Below, piece after piece: positions 10,270 through 19,251 of a DNA stretch of 64,000 nucleotides. Under the pieces are notes generated by a model, which was not told the origin of the DNA, did not search any database, and worked only from the letters and a program-made list of their open reading frames with translations. The position numbers and the translations under genes are program-made. Every line of letters starts with the position of its first letter. Position 1 is the first letter of the stretch. Source of the DNA: Mycolicibacterium palauense (GTDB lineage: Bacteria > Actinomycetota > Actinomycetes > Mycobacteriales > Mycobacteriaceae); assembly GCF_002592005.1 (NCBI RefSeq), contig NZ_NVQF01000010.1:1-64000 (forward strand), written 5' to 3'.

Positions 10270-11748
10270 ATGTCGGTGACTCGGTCCCGGTATCTGCTGG
10301 ACCAGGCCAGGCGGCGGCTGACCCCGACGTTGAACACCATTCCCGGTATGGGGATGGTGGAGCGGCGGCTGCGGGAACACCCCTGGCCGCAGTTCCCGCT
10401 GGCCGAACCGCCGGCGGGCAGCGGCCTCAAGCCGGTGATGGGCGATGCCGGACTGCCGATCCTGGGCCACATGATCGAGGCCTTCCGCGGTGGCCCCGAC
10501 TACATCCTGGAGCTCTACCGGGCCCACGGCCCGGTGCACTACCTGTACTCGCCGATCTTCCAGTCCGTGCTGGCGCTGGGGCCCGACGCCACCCAGGAGG
10601 TGTTCGCGAACCGGAGAAAGGACTTCTCCCAGCGTGGCTGGCAGCCCGTCATCGGCCCGTTCTTCAACCGGGGACTGATGATGCTGGACTTCGAAGAGCA
10701 TCTGTTCCATCGCCGGATCATGCAGGCGGCCTTCACCCGCCCCCGGTTGGCCGGTTATGTCGAGCACATCGATCGGGTGGCCGCACAGGTGATCGCCTCC
10801 GACTGGCCCGTCGACGACCCGCGGTTCCTGTTCCACCCGGCCGTCAAGGAGCTCACCCTCGACATCGCGTCGGTGGTGTTCATGGGTCATGAACCCGGCA
10901 CCGACCGGGAGCTGGTGACCAGGGTCAACGATGCCTTCGCCCTGACCACCCGGGCCGGCGGCGCCATCATCCGCACCGGCGTTCCGCCGTTCAAATGGTG
11001 GCGCGGACTGCGGGCGCGCACGGTGCTGGAGCGCTACTTCCAGGCCCGCGTCGCCGAAAGCCGCGGATCCGAGGGCACCGACATGCTCACCGTGCTGTGC
11101 CACAGCGCGGACGAGGACGGCAACACGTTCTCCGACGCCGACGTGGTCAACCACATCATCTTCGTGATGATGGCCGCCCACGACACCTCGACGTCGACGT
11201 TGACCACCATGGCCTACCACCTGGCGGCCAACCCCGAATGGCAGCAGCGGTGCCGCGACGAATCGGCGCGCCTGGGCGACGGCCCGCTCGACATCGACGC
11301 CCTGGAGAAGCTGGAGTCGCTCGACCTGGTGATGAACGAGTCGTTGCGTCTGGTCACCCCGCTGCCGTTGAACATCCGCCGGACGGTTCGCGACACCGAT
11401 CTTCTCGGGCACTTCATCCCGGCGAAGACCGACGTGGTGACGTGGCCGTCGGTCAATCACCGGTTGCCGGAACTGTGGACCGATCCCGACGTGTTCGACC
11501 CGGACCGGTTCGCCGAACCGCGCTGCGAGCACAAGCGGCACCGCTACGCCTTCGCCCCCTTCGGGGGCGGCGCCCACAAGTGCATCGGCATGGTCTTCGG
11601 GCAACTGGAGATCAAGACCGTGATGCATCGGCTGCTGCGCCGGCACCGGTTGGAGTTGCGCACTCCGGGCTACCGGCCCCGGTATGACTACGGCGGCATG
11701 CCCGTCCCCATGGACGGCATGCCGATCGTGCTGCGCCCGTTGACCTGA
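10270..11748 (+). CDS. cyp136: Cytochrome P450 of the CYP136 type
   Basis: This 492-residue P450 matches what I recall of M. tuberculosis CYP136 (Rv3059) in length and long conserved stretches, such as GSGLKPVVGDAGLPILGHMIE near the N-terminus. The I-helix oxygen-activation motif AAHDTST, the ExxR motif in NESLRL and the heme-ligand loop FGGGAHKCIG (Cys438) are intact, so it should be a functional monooxygenase. The substrate is not established; a hydrophobic lipid or terpenoid is plausible. Ferredoxin and reductase partners are not adjacent. Expression is probably controlled by the divergent TetR gene. Confidence 0.93.
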   Translation: MSVTRSRYLLDQARRRLTPTLNTIPGMGMVERRLREHPWPQFPLAEPPAGSGLKPVMGDAGLPILGHMIEAFRGGPDYILELYRAHGPVHYLYSPIFQSVLALGPDATQEVFANRRKDFSQRGWQPVIGPFFNRGLMMLDFEEHLFHRRIMQAAFTRPRLAGYVEHIDRVAAQVIASDWPVDDPRFLFHPAVKELTLDIASVVFMGHEPGTDRELVTRVNDAFALTTRAGGAIIRTGVPPFKWWRGLRARTVLERYFQARVAESRGSEGTDMLTVLCHSADEDGNTFSDADVVNHIIFVMMAAHDTSTSTLTTMAYHLAANPEWQQRCRDESARLGDGPLDIDALEKLESLDLVMNESLRLVTPLPLNIRRTVRDTDLLGHFIPAKTDVVTWPSVNHRLPELWTDPDVFDPDRFAEPRCEHKRHRYAFAPFGGGAHKCIGMVFGQLEIKTVMHRLLRRHRLELRTPGYRPRYDYGGMPVPMDGMPIVLRPLT

Positions 11749-11851
11749 CCGGGGCCGAACGCGCTGCGCGCCCGCACACTTCCGCGACGGGCGCGGCCGG
11801 CCCCCGGTCCGACGAATCACCCGTCACAGCCGTATCGGGGATTGGCGCAAA

Positions 11852-12907
11852 TTGACGCACCGCACTAGTTTTTCTGCGGTGATCTCCTCAGCTGCCGGTG
11901 CGGTCGCACGGTGGATTCTTCCCGCGATTCTTCCCGTGCTCACCGCCGCGGCCCTGACCTGCAGCGGCCTGTTGACCGGTCCGGTCGACAGCGGTCTCGC
12001 CCCGGCGGTGCGCCTGGCCAGCGACGCCAACCCGTTGGCCGGAATGCCCTTCTACGTGGATCCGGTGTCGAAGGCGATGCGGGCCGCCAACAGCACCACC
12101 CCGCCGAATCCGGAACTGGCCGCCGTGGCCAACACGCCGACGGCCTACTGGCTCGACGAGGCATTTCCGCCCTCGACGGTGGCCGGCACGGTTTCGAAGT
12201 ATGCGGGCGCGGCCCAGGCCGTCGGGGCCATGCCGGTGTTCGCCCTGTACGGAATCCCACACCGCGACTGCGGCAGCTACGCCGCCGGCGGGTTCTCCTC
12301 GGGTGCGGCCTACCGCCAGTGGATCGACGCCATCGGCGCCGGGCTGGGTGGCGCACCCGCGGCGATCATTCTCGAACCCGATGCGCTCGCGATGGCCGAC
12401 TGCCTGTCGGGTGACCAACGCCAGGAACGCTTCGACCTGATCCGCTATGCCGTCGACACCCTCACGCGTGACCCGGCCGCCGCGGTCTACGTCGACGCCG
12501 GGCATTCGCGCTGGGTCAGTGTCGAGGAGATGGCCAACCGGCTCAACCAGGTCGGCGTGGACCGCGCCCGAGGCTTCAGTCTCAACACCGCGAACTTCTT
12601 CACCACCGAGGAGGAGATCGGGTACGGCGAGGCGATCTCCGGACTGACCAACGGTGCGCACTACGTGATCGACACCGGCCGCAACGGCGCCGGACCCGTG
12701 CCGGATGACCCGATGTACTGGTGTAACCCCGGCGGCCGGGCGCTGGGAGCGCCGCCCACCGCGGCGACGGCGGGCCCGCATGCGGACGCCTACCTGTGGG
12801 TGAAACGTCCCGGCGAATCCGATGGCTCCTGCGGGCGCGGCGAACCGGGGGCGGGCACCTTCGTCACCCAGTACGCCGTCGAGCTGGCCAGCAACGCGGG
12901 CCGGTAG
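11852..12907 (+). CDS. Secreted glycoside hydrolase family 6 (cellulase-like)
   Basis: The GH6 catalytic domain covers most of the protein. The family signature IILEPDALA is present, as are the proton-donor region IPHRDC and the closing block WVKRPGESDGSC. A hydrophobic N-terminal segment (WILPAILPVLTAAAL) indicates export. The 351-residue reading uses TTG at 11852; GTG at 11879 gives a 342-residue protein with a cleaner signal peptide. It would hydrolyse beta-1,4-glucan as an endoglucanase or cellobiohydrolase. No cellulose-binding module is visible. Mycobacteria often carry one such enzyme although they do not live on cellulose, so a role with self-made or biofilm cellulose is possible. Confidence 0.88.
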   Translation: MTHRTSFSAVISSAAGAVARWILPAILPVLTAAALTCSGLLTGPVDSGLAPAVRLASDANPLAGMPFYVDPVSKAMRAANSTTPPNPELAAVANTPTAYWLDEAFPPSTVAGTVSKYAGAAQAVGAMPVFALYGIPHRDCGSYAAGGFSSGAAYRQWIDAIGAGLGGAPAAIILEPDALAMADCLSGDQRQERFDLIRYAVDTLTRDPAAAVYVDAGHSRWVSVEEMANRLNQVGVDRARGFSLNTANFFTTEEEIGYGEAISGLTNGAHYVIDTGRNGAGPVPDDPMYWCNPGGRALGAPPTAATAGPHADAYLWVKRPGESDGSCGRGEPGAGTFVTQYAVELASNAGR

Positions 12908-13028
12908 CCGCCGCAGGCACAGATCCCGGCCACCGGCCGTCTCGGCGGCCGTTCTGCAGAGCCCCGCAAGTTACCAGCCGGTAGGCTGGCCCCGAGAGGA
13001 TGCCTCGAGAGGATGTGGGAGGGCTCTC

Positions 13029-13940
13029 ATGCCGGACCTGAAGTACGTCGACATCCATGGTGATCGCATCGCCGTTCGCGACGAGGGCGACGGTGAAGCG
13101 CTGCTGCTGATCCACGGGATGGCCGGCAGCTCGAAGACGTGGCGGGAGATCCAGCCGCAGCTGGCCAAGAAGTACCGGGTGATCGCACCGGACCTGCTCG
13201 GCCACGGCCTGTCCTCCAAGCCGCGTACCGACTATTCGCTGGGCGCCTTTGCCGTGGGCCTGCGCGATCTCCTCGATGAACTGGGAGTCGGCTCGGCGAC
13301 GGTGGTGGGGCACTCGCTGGGCGGGGGAATCGCCATGCAGTTCCTCTATCAGCACCCGGACTACTGCCGCCGCCTGGTCCTGATCAGCAGCGGCGGGCTC
13401 GGCCCCGATGTGGGGTGGGTTCTGCGCCTGCTGGCGATGCCGGGCGCCGAACTGCTCATGCCGGTGATCGCACCCCCGCCGGTGCTGCGTGCCGGCGAAT
13501 CGTTGCGGTCACGGCTGAGTTCGCTGGGGCTGCGTTCCCCGCGCGGCGCGGAGATCTGGAACGCCTACTCGTCCTTCTCCGACTCGCAGACGCGCGGCGC
13601 CTTCCTTCGGACACTGCGCTCGGTGGTCGACCATCGGGGCCAGGCCGTCAGCGCGCTGAACCGGCTCAGGCTCAAGCAGGGGTTGCCGACGCTGGCCATC
13701 TGGGGCGAGCAGGACACGATCATTCCGGTGGAGCATGCCTATTCCGCACTGGAGGCCCGCCCGGACTGTCGCCTGGAGGTGATCCCCGACGTCGGCCACT
13801 TCGCCCAGGTCGAGGCGCCGGCCGCGGTCGTCGACCTGATCGACGACTTCATCACCACGACCACGGTTCGTCCGGTGCCGGCCAGCACACCAGCTGAGGT
13901 GTGCAGGGAGGCCGGCGCGCCTCACGCCGTCATCAGGTAG
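13029..13940 (+). CDS. Alpha/beta fold hydrolase (Rv2715-like)
   Basis: This 303-residue protein starts at ATG with GGGAGGG upstream; a longer in-frame extension lacks such a signal. The catalytic triad is clear: Ser96 in GHSLGGG, Asp229 in WGEQDTIIP and His257 in VGHFAQVE. The oxyanion motif IHGMAGSS is at residues 28-35. The region APDLLGHGLSSKPRTDYS and the overall layout resemble Rv2715-type and BphD-type hydrolases. The reaction is ester or C-C bond hydrolysis; the substrate is unknown. Its last 19 bp overlap the convergent SDR gene. Confidence 0.88.
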   Translation: MPDLKYVDIHGDRIAVRDEGDGEALLLIHGMAGSSKTWREIQPQLAKKYRVIAPDLLGHGLSSKPRTDYSLGAFAVGLRDLLDELGVGSATVVGHSLGGGIAMQFLYQHPDYCRRLVLISSGGLGPDVGWVLRLLAMPGAELLMPVIAPPPVLRAGESLRSRLSSLGLRSPRGAEIWNAYSSFSDSQTRGAFLRTLRSVVDHRGQAVSALNRLRLKQGLPTLAIWGEQDTIIPVEHAYSALEARPDCRLEVIPDVGHFAQVEAPAAVVDLIDDFITTTTVRPVPASTPAEVCREAGAPHAVIR

Positions 13941-14662
13941 TCGGCCCCGCCGACGTACACGGTCCCGGGCGAGTAGTCGGCGGTCGCCGCCGTGGCGATC
14001 GCCGCGGCGAACTCGCCGACCGTCGGAAGTGCCGCGCGGGCGCGGCGGGCCGCGACGGCGTCGGGATCGCGGCGCTGCAGGAGCCGCACGATGATGGTGC
14101 CCTCGACCATGTCGCCGGAGACCACGGTGAGCCCGATGCCGGCCCGGGCGAGCTGCGGGCGCATCGCGTGGAGGGCCGTCTCGCCGGCCCGCTTGCTCGC
14201 GGCGACCGCGGCATAGCCCTTCGGCACCGCCTTGTGGGGGAAGAAGTGCGCCTGGTGGCTGGTGACGAAGACGATCCGCCCGCCCACGGGCATCAGCGGT
14301 ATCGCCAGCGCCGCCAGCCGAGTCTGGGCATCGCGGTTGAGCCGCATCGCGTAGCCCGGGTCGGCCCACAGCTCCAGACCGCCGGACGCGTTGAGGATCA
14401 GGGTGTCCAGCCGCCCGAAACGCGCCGCGATGGTGTCGATCAGGGCCGCGGCACCGGCCTCGTCGGAGATGTCGGCGGCGACGGTCGAGGCGTGTCCGCC
14501 GGCGGCGCGGATCGCCTCGGCGACAGTGTTGGCGCGCTTGGCCTTCTCCCGGTAGCTCACGACGACATGGGTGCCGGGGTGGGCGAGCCGCTGGGCGACG
14601 TCCGCGCCGATCCCGCGCGACGCACCGGTGATGAGGACGACTCGTTCGGGTGCGGGTGACAT
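13922..14662 (-). CDS. SDR-family oxidoreductase with atypical active site
   Basis: This 246-residue Rossmann protein has the nucleotide motif TGASRGIG at residues 12-19 and catalytic-type Ser135 in VTSHQAH. The usual YxxxK is altered: Lys157 is in AASK, but the position four residues before it is Val, and the only nearby Tyr (Tyr150) is seven residues away. This YxxVAxSK pattern recurs in one SDR branch, so the enzyme may be active with shifted geometry or may have a non-standard function. It probably uses NADP(H), given the Arg in the glycine motif. It converges on the upstream hydrolase with a 19-bp overlap. Confidence 0.8.
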   Translation of the reverse strand: MSPAPERVVLITGASRGIGADVAQRLAHPGTHVVVSYREKAKRANTVAEAIRAAGGHASTVAADISDEAGAAALIDTIAARFGRLDTLILNASGGLELWADPGYAMRLNRDAQTRLAALAIPLMPVGGRIVFVTSHQAHFFPHKAVPKGYAAVAASKRAGETALHAMRPQLARAGIGLTVVSGDMVEGTIIVRLLQRRDPDAVAARRARAALPTVGEFAAAIATAATADYSPGTVYVGGADYLMTA

Positions 14663-14781
14663 GGCGGGGCTCCTTCCGGGATTACTGCCGATCGCCTCCG
14701 ACCATACACAATTTTTAAGAAAAGTAAGCGATATCTAAGGTAACGGTAAGAGGTCGAATCGGCCGTCGGCCCCGGCGGTGG

Positions 14782-15528
14782 TCAATCCAGACCGGCCGAC
14801 CCGCCCGCAGCCGAGGAGAGCGCGGTGGCGACGAACGCGGCGGCCTGGTCGGCCATGCCGTTGGTCTTGTAGGCACTGTGGGCGGCGCGGTCGAGACCGC
14901 CGGGGGAACAGACCGGGTCACCGGGCGCACACAGTTCGATGGTCTTGGCGGCGTAGAGGTGCCCGACGGTGATCGGCGGCGCGGAGCTGTCCACGAGGTT
15001 CAGGAACCAGTTGTCCGGGGTGCCGAACAACGCGACGGCACCCACATGCTGGGCCGTGGCCGGGGGGATCGGGCCGGCGATGCCGGCCGGCAGCGCCAGC
15101 CCCGGCGGGACCGCGTCGAAGGTGGTGTAGGCCGCCACCGCGGCACCCTGGGAATACCCACCGAGCACGATCTGGGTGTCCGGGCAGGTGGCCGCGATGG
15201 CCTCGATCTTGTTGCCGGCGTCGGCGACTCCCTGCGCCGCGGCCGGAAAGTCCAGTGACGCGGGATAGTTGACACCGTAGACGTCGACGGATCGGCCGCC
15301 CAGCCGGCCGTCCAGCGCGTCGATGAACGCCTGCCCGACGGCCCCGACCCCGGGAGCCTCGAATGTCCCTCGCGCGAAGACGACCTCGACATCCGGGCAG
15401 GAGGCGGGCGCGGCGGCGGCCACGCCGGCTGCCTGCGGGGCCCAGAGCGCCGCGATGGCGGCGATCGCCGCGGCCAACCGGGACAGCAGGCGCGATCGCG
15501 CCGGGAAGCGTAGAGCGCCGATAGCCAT
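14782..15528 (-). CDS. Cutinase-family secreted esterase
   Basis: This 248-residue protein has a signal peptide (residues 1-40, ending VAAAA) and the mature cutinase fold. The triad is Ser126 in GYSQGA, Asp204 in DPVCSPG and His217 in AHSAYKTNG. Cys44/Cys115 and Cys200/Cys207 probably form the family disulfides. The start chosen is ATG at 15528 with AAAGGAA upstream; an in-frame extension to 15642 has no signal-peptide logic. Mycobacterial cutinase-like proteins act as exported esterases or phospholipases on lipids. Confidence 0.92.
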   Translation of the reverse strand: MAIGALRFPARSRLLSRLAAAIAAIAALWAPQAAGVAAAAPASCPDVEVVFARGTFEAPGVGAVGQAFIDALDGRLGGRSVDVYGVNYPASLDFPAAAQGVADAGNKIEAIAATCPDTQIVLGGYSQGAAVAAYTTFDAVPPGLALPAGIAGPIPPATAQHVGAVALFGTPDNWFLNLVDSSAPPITVGHLYAAKTIELCAPGDPVCSPGGLDRAAHSAYKTNGMADQAAAFVATALSSAAGGSAGLD

Positions 15529-15744
15529 GACGGGTTCCTTTCGCGGCCGGGTGGCGCGGGTGAGGCGCGGCGCCGATATGCCGAGACGACGATGTGTGAG
15601 ACAACGATGGGTGAGACGGTGTGCTGGTACCACCAGGCCCAACGCTGCCGTATCCGCCGCTCATTCCACATCGGTGCTGGCGCCCACTCGGTGCTACCGC
15701 TGGCGACCCCCACCCGTTGCAGCTAGCCGGAACCGGCACGCATC

Positions 15745-16083
15745 GGCGCACTCTCGACGGCGAGATCGGTGTGGTGAACCGCGCGGGCGCGGCGGCCTCT
15801 CGCGTCCGGGCCGGGGCGGCCCCGAACTCGTCGTCCGCCGGGCGATTCCTGGAGTCGGCTCCACAGAGGGCGATTCTCAGATCCGACGGGCCGATGTATA
15901 CCCAGTCGAGTCGGTCGACGGCGCAGATCTCCTCGACATCGGCCAACCCTGCACGAGTTTCGACCATCGCTAGGACCACCGGGTCCGGTCCGCCATGGCC
16001 GGGGTGAATCCGATCCGCAGCTGGGCGCGCATGGGTCCGTACGAACGAAAACCGTTGGGTGGATCGGTGGGTTCCGGGCCGTT
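15745..16083 (-). pseudogene. Remnant of an HpcH/HpaI-type aldolase
   Basis: Two minus-strand frames carry consecutive aldolase pieces. The first (about 16083-15985) reads FRSYGPMRAQLRIG...PAMAD, and the second (15979 on) reads VVLAMVETRAGLADVEEICAV, VYIGPSDL and DDEFGAA. In intact HpcH/HpaI (2-keto-3-deoxy acid) aldolases these blocks are contiguous, so a one-base frameshift lies near 15980. The N-terminal part is missing: the sequence switches to DeoR-like coding on the other strand at about 16085. The C-terminal third is weak or absent. It is not expected to make an enzyme. Edges are approximate. Confidence 0.7.
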
Positions 16084-16086
16084 ACC

Positions 16087-16685
16087 GAGATCGTGCACTT
16101 GGCCCGCTCCAGTGGAGTGGTCGGCGTGGAGGAGATCTCGCCTCGATTCGGTGTCACACCCGCGACGACCCGGCGCGACCCCAGCTTGCTCACCGAACAG
16201 GGCATGGTCACTCGCACCTGTAGCGGGGCGCTCGCCTTGAACTGCCACCCCGAGTCGCCACTTCGACAGCGTGCAGCCGAGGGGTACGAGGCCAACCGCA
16301 GCATCGCCAGGTGGTCGCAGAACAGGTGCAGTCGGGCGAGATCGTGTTGCTCGACGCCGGGACACCGTCGGGTGCGATGTGGTGAGTTTCTCTGTGCGGT
16401 GGACAATTTCACCGTGATCACCGGGGTGCTCACCGCCCTGGGGCATTGGCGGACGCCGACGACGTCGGGGTGAAATGCACCGATGGGACGCGGTTGAAGG
16501 AGTTGATGATGCGGCGCTGCGAACGCGTGTACATCCTCGCCCACGCCGACAAGCTGGGGCGCCGTCCCTTTCACGCCTGGGCGCCGCTGGTGCCGGGCGC
16601 GGTGCTGGTCACCGATTCGGCCGCCGACGACGCGCTCATCGCGCCGTTCCTGCGCAAGGGCATCGAAGTGGTGCGGACACCCTGA
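16087..16685 (+). pseudogene. Remnant of a DeoR-family sugar-catabolism regulator
   Basis: Three frames hold DeoR-type fragments in order. The HTH is at 16093-16260 (VHLARSSGVVGVEEIS, FGVTPATTRRD, LTEQGMVTR). The effector-domain start is at about 16310-16380 (VAEQVQSGEIVLLDAGT, then a stop). The C-terminus is at 16446-16685 (ADADDVGVKC, CERVYILAHADKLGRRPFH). Frameshifts separate the pieces, and about 80-100 internal residues are missing (a run from TDGTRLKE directly to the late domain). It is therefore broken. It lies head-to-head with the truncated aldolase, as expected for a regulator and its target that lost the intervening DNA. Confidence 0.75.
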
Positions 16686-16845
16686 GCGGATTCTCACGCC
16701 CGGGACACCGGCAGGAGCGTCCCTGTCGCCCGATCGCCGGTGGAAGGTGAATGCTTGGTCGAGTTCCGGTAGTGTCAACCTGCGTCGGGGCACGTGAGCG
16801 TACACATGAACGGTGCCTCCATTACCAGCGAGTGAGGGGCGGCAT

Positions 16846-17166
16846 ATGTCCGTTGTAGATCTGCCTGCCGGCGTCGGTGAGGTGTCCGGGAAGTCACTGC
16901 GGAAGTTCACGACCCGGGCGGTTGTCTCGGTGGCCGTGGGAGCGGGACTGATGTGGTCCGTCGTCGCGTGCGGCGGCGGCGAATCGACGGAGAGCCCGAC
17001 CACCACCACCACGACGACCACGACCACCACCACGACGAGCCCCACGGAGGGCGCACCGGCACCCACCGAGTCGCCGGCCCTGCAGCCCACGACCAAGGGT
17101 TCGCTGGATCCCGGACCGTCCAGGATCGGGTCCATCAACCCCGACAACGTGGGCCCCGGCGACTGA
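16846..17166 (+). CDS. Small Thr-rich putative lipoprotein
   Basis: This 106-residue protein starts at ATG with GAGGGGCGG upstream. An N-terminal stretch is followed by a hydrophobic segment (about residues 25-44) ending in SVVAC, which resembles a lipobox with Cys at about residue 44. Then comes a run of about 13 Thr residues and a Pro/Glu/Thr-rich tail. It is probably a membrane-anchored protein with a flexible extracellular tail. The poly-Thr tract is coded by mixed ACC/ACG codons, suggesting protein-level selection. No enzymatic domain was seen. A strong terminator follows. Confidence 0.7.
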   Translation: MSVVDLPAGVGEVSGKSLRKFTTRAVVSVAVGAGLMWSVVACGGGESTESPTTTTTTTTTTTTTSPTEGAPAPTESPALQPTTKGSLDPGPSRIGSINPDNVGPGD

Positions 17167-17180
17167 TTGACCGGACCTGC

Positions 17181-17218
17181 AGACTCCGCTACGGCTCCCC
17201 TGAGCCGTAGCGGAGTCT
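17181..17218. terminator. Perfect 17-bp hairpin terminator
   Basis: AGACTCCGCTACGGCTC (17181-17197) pairs perfectly with 17202-17218 across a CCCT loop, directly after the stop of the Thr-rich lipoprotein gene. Only a short T-rich tail follows (TTGTCT). It may also serve the convergent operon ending at 17306. Confidence 0.75.
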
Positions 17219-17305
17219 TGTCTGGGCACGTCTTGTCTGCATTTCACGTCTTGTTCGCATTTGTAGTGCGGTGACGATCGGGCCGACGATCGGGCCGGAG
17301 CCCGA

Positions 17306-18025
17306 TCAGCGCGGCGGGTCGTCGCGCCAGCGGAAACTGTTCACGTGATCGCCCATGTCCACCGCGACCTCGAGGTTGGCCGCCGACGGTAGCCCCGGGC
17401 CGAAGTCCGGACCGAACTTGTGGAACGGCCCGACGGCCCCGGCCACCAGCGCCAGGTCGTCCTTCACCGCCACCAGCACCATCACCCGCATCCGCGAATA
17501 GCTCGCCGTCATGCCCTGGGGCCAGCAGTCGGCGACCAGGCCGTACCCGGGGTGGTAGCCCACCATGGCGTTCGGGACCTCGTAGGCGTTCTTGGTGTCG
17601 GGAAACGTCTTGCGCACCAACTCGGACGCGATCTGCCGCGGTGTCCTGCCCGCGGCGGGAACACTGAACAGGCGCATCGTGCCCCCGTCGCCATCCAGCA
17701 GTTCTGCGGTCACTCCGTCGTCCTGGGTGGTCACCTTGAACGGGGTGTCCGGGGGTGGGTAGGACACCGAGAACGCGCCGTCGGGGGCGGTGAAGCGCGG
17801 ATTGATGGCCACGGGTTCGCCCATCGGCGGCCGCCCGCAGTCTGGCGGACACGCGAATCTCGCCGCCGGCTTCTGCAGCGCCCCGGACAGGCTGACCAGG
17901 CCCGCGGCGACGACGCCGATCGCGATGACCCACACGACGACCAGCCGGCGGTACGGCGTCCTGGGGGCCGCGGGAACCTCGTACGTGCCGGAAAAGTACA
18001 GGTCTCCCGGCGCAGTGGTGCTCAC
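17306..18025 (-). CDS. Membrane-anchored protein, third gene of sedolisin operon
   Basis: This 239-residue protein starts at GTG 18025, overlapping the upstream gene's stop by 4 bp (GTGA). Residues 1-27 are cytoplasmic, 28-47 form one transmembrane helix, and the rest is an extracytoplasmic domain with three Cys (CPPDC and a later DCWP). The domain contains strands alternating with charged turns and resembles no enzyme I recognise. Tight coupling with the zinc-ribbon membrane protein and the S53 protease suggests a shared process, possibly as a protease partner or substrate. Confidence 0.8.
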   Translation of the reverse strand: MSTTAPGDLYFSGTYEVPAAPRTPYRRLVVVWVIAIGVVAAGLVSLSGALQKPAARFACPPDCGRPPMGEPVAINPRFTAPDGAFSVSYPPPDTPFKVTTQDDGVTAELLDGDGGTMRLFSVPAAGRTPRQIASELVRKTFPDTKNAYEVPNAMVGYHPGYGLVADCWPQGMTASYSRMRVMVLVAVKDDLALVAGAVGPFHKFGPDFGPGLPSAANLEVAVDMGDHVNSFRWRDDPPR

Positions 18026-19251
18026 GCCTGCGGTCCCGTGTCGACGAGGACGGGACGATTCTCCCGCCGCGATCGGCGCGACGAGCGCGACGAGGCCCGG
18101 GTCGCTGCCCCGCACGCGGCGCAGAACGGCATGTCGGGAACGACATGGCCGCACTGCGCGCAGAGCAGGGGCTCGTCCTGGTCCGGTTCGTCGTGGCCCT
18201 CGTGCAGCAGCGCCAGGTGAAGCCCCACCCGCAGGGTCAGCAGCGCGACGGCGGCGATCGTGAGATGGACTGCCAGCTGTAGCAATTGCGGGACCCGCGC
18301 GACATCGACGAGTCCGATCGCGGCGTAGAGCACCATCACCGCCACACCCATGAGCGCCAGCACCAGGCGCACATAGGTGCGGTGCTGATCCCTCTTGTTC
18401 GCCGGCCGCCGGAACCACAGCGCCGTGCCGATCAGCCCGCCCACGCACGCGGCGGTCAACGGCACCGCGATGCCCTGAATACCCGCCTGCACCAGCAGCC
18501 CGTCCATCGGACGGCCGCGCGCGACCATGCCGGTGGCGAACTGCGGTGAGAGCCGGGTCAGCGTGGCCGCCGCGGTGAACATCAGTGCGCCCAGCGCGCC
18601 GAGCGCGAAGCCGTCCAGGGCCTCCCTGCCGCGGGTGGGCCGCAGCAGGCGCATCACCAGCGCAGGCACCAGCATCAGCAGCATGCTCCCGATCGGAACC
18701 CCCAACCCGTCCCGCAGGACCCGGGTACCGGCGATGCCCGCCCCCAGCGGAACTCCGTAGGCGCGGGCGGCCGCGGCCCCGGTGAGCAGCACCCACCCGA
18801 CACCGATGCCGATGCCCAGCGCGGACGTGATCACGAGGGTGGCCGACGGGATGTCGCGGTGGGCGTCGGCCTCCTGCAGATAGATCAGAAACAGCAGCGG
18901 AAGTCCCAGCGCCGCCACGGTGATCAATGCCGCCGGAAGCCTGAACAGCGTGACGGTCAGCAGCGTGACGATCAGCAGCGCAAGCCCGACGAGGAACGAC
19001 ACCCGGGTGCGCGGCGACAGGTGCGGGAACAGGGTACTGCCGATGTTCGGGGTCAGCAGGTGCTCACCCGGTGACGCGCTGAAAGCCGTGAGGCGCAACC
19101 ATTCCGGGCGGTTGTTCGGGTGGTCTTTGAGGTGGCCGCCGCAGAGACCGCAGAAGTTGCCCGCGGGAACGGCGAGCTGGCAGACCCCGCACTCCATGGT
19201 GGGACGCCCCTCGGCGGTGGTCCCGTCGGCCGATCCGGAATCCTCGCTCAT
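18022..19251 (-). CDS. Polytopic membrane protein with two zinc ribbons
   Basis: This 409-residue protein has CxxC...CxxC zinc-ribbon motifs at both ends: CGVCQLAVPAGNFCGLCGG near residues 21-39 and CAQCGHVVPDMPFCAACG near residues 365-385. Roughly eight to ten hydrophobic helices lie between them (about residues 80-355). An Arg/Ser-rich tail follows. The start ATG overlaps the S53 protease stop (ATGA, 19248-19251), and its own stop overlaps the next start. Zinc ribbons on both flanks suggest cytoplasmic termini that bind a partner. The function is unknown. Confidence 0.82.
   Translation of the reverse strand: MSEDSGSADGTTAEGRPTMECGVCQLAVPAGNFCGLCGGHLKDHPNNRPEWLRLTAFSASPGEHLLTPNIGSTLFPHLSPRTRVSFLVGLALLIVTLLTVTLFRLPAALITVAALGLPLLFLIYLQEADAHRDIPSATLVITSALGIGIGVGWVLLTGAAAARAYGVPLGAGIAGTRVLRDGLGVPIGSMLLMLVPALVMRLLRPTRGREALDGFALGALGALMFTAAATLTRLSPQFATGMVARGRPMDGLLVQAGIQGIAVPLTAACVGGLIGTALWFRRPANKRDQHRTYVRLVLALMGVAVMVLYAAIGLVDVARVPQLLQLAVHLTIAAVALLTLRVGLHLALLHEGHDEPDQDEPLLCAQCGHVVPDMPFCAACGAATRASSRSSRRSRRENRPVLVDTGPQA

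Noticed and set aside
15723..17147. Single large minus-strand gene over the decayed locus
   Set aside because: Only its last part resembles an aldolase. The rest is antisense to DeoR-like fragments and the Thr-rich lipoprotein.
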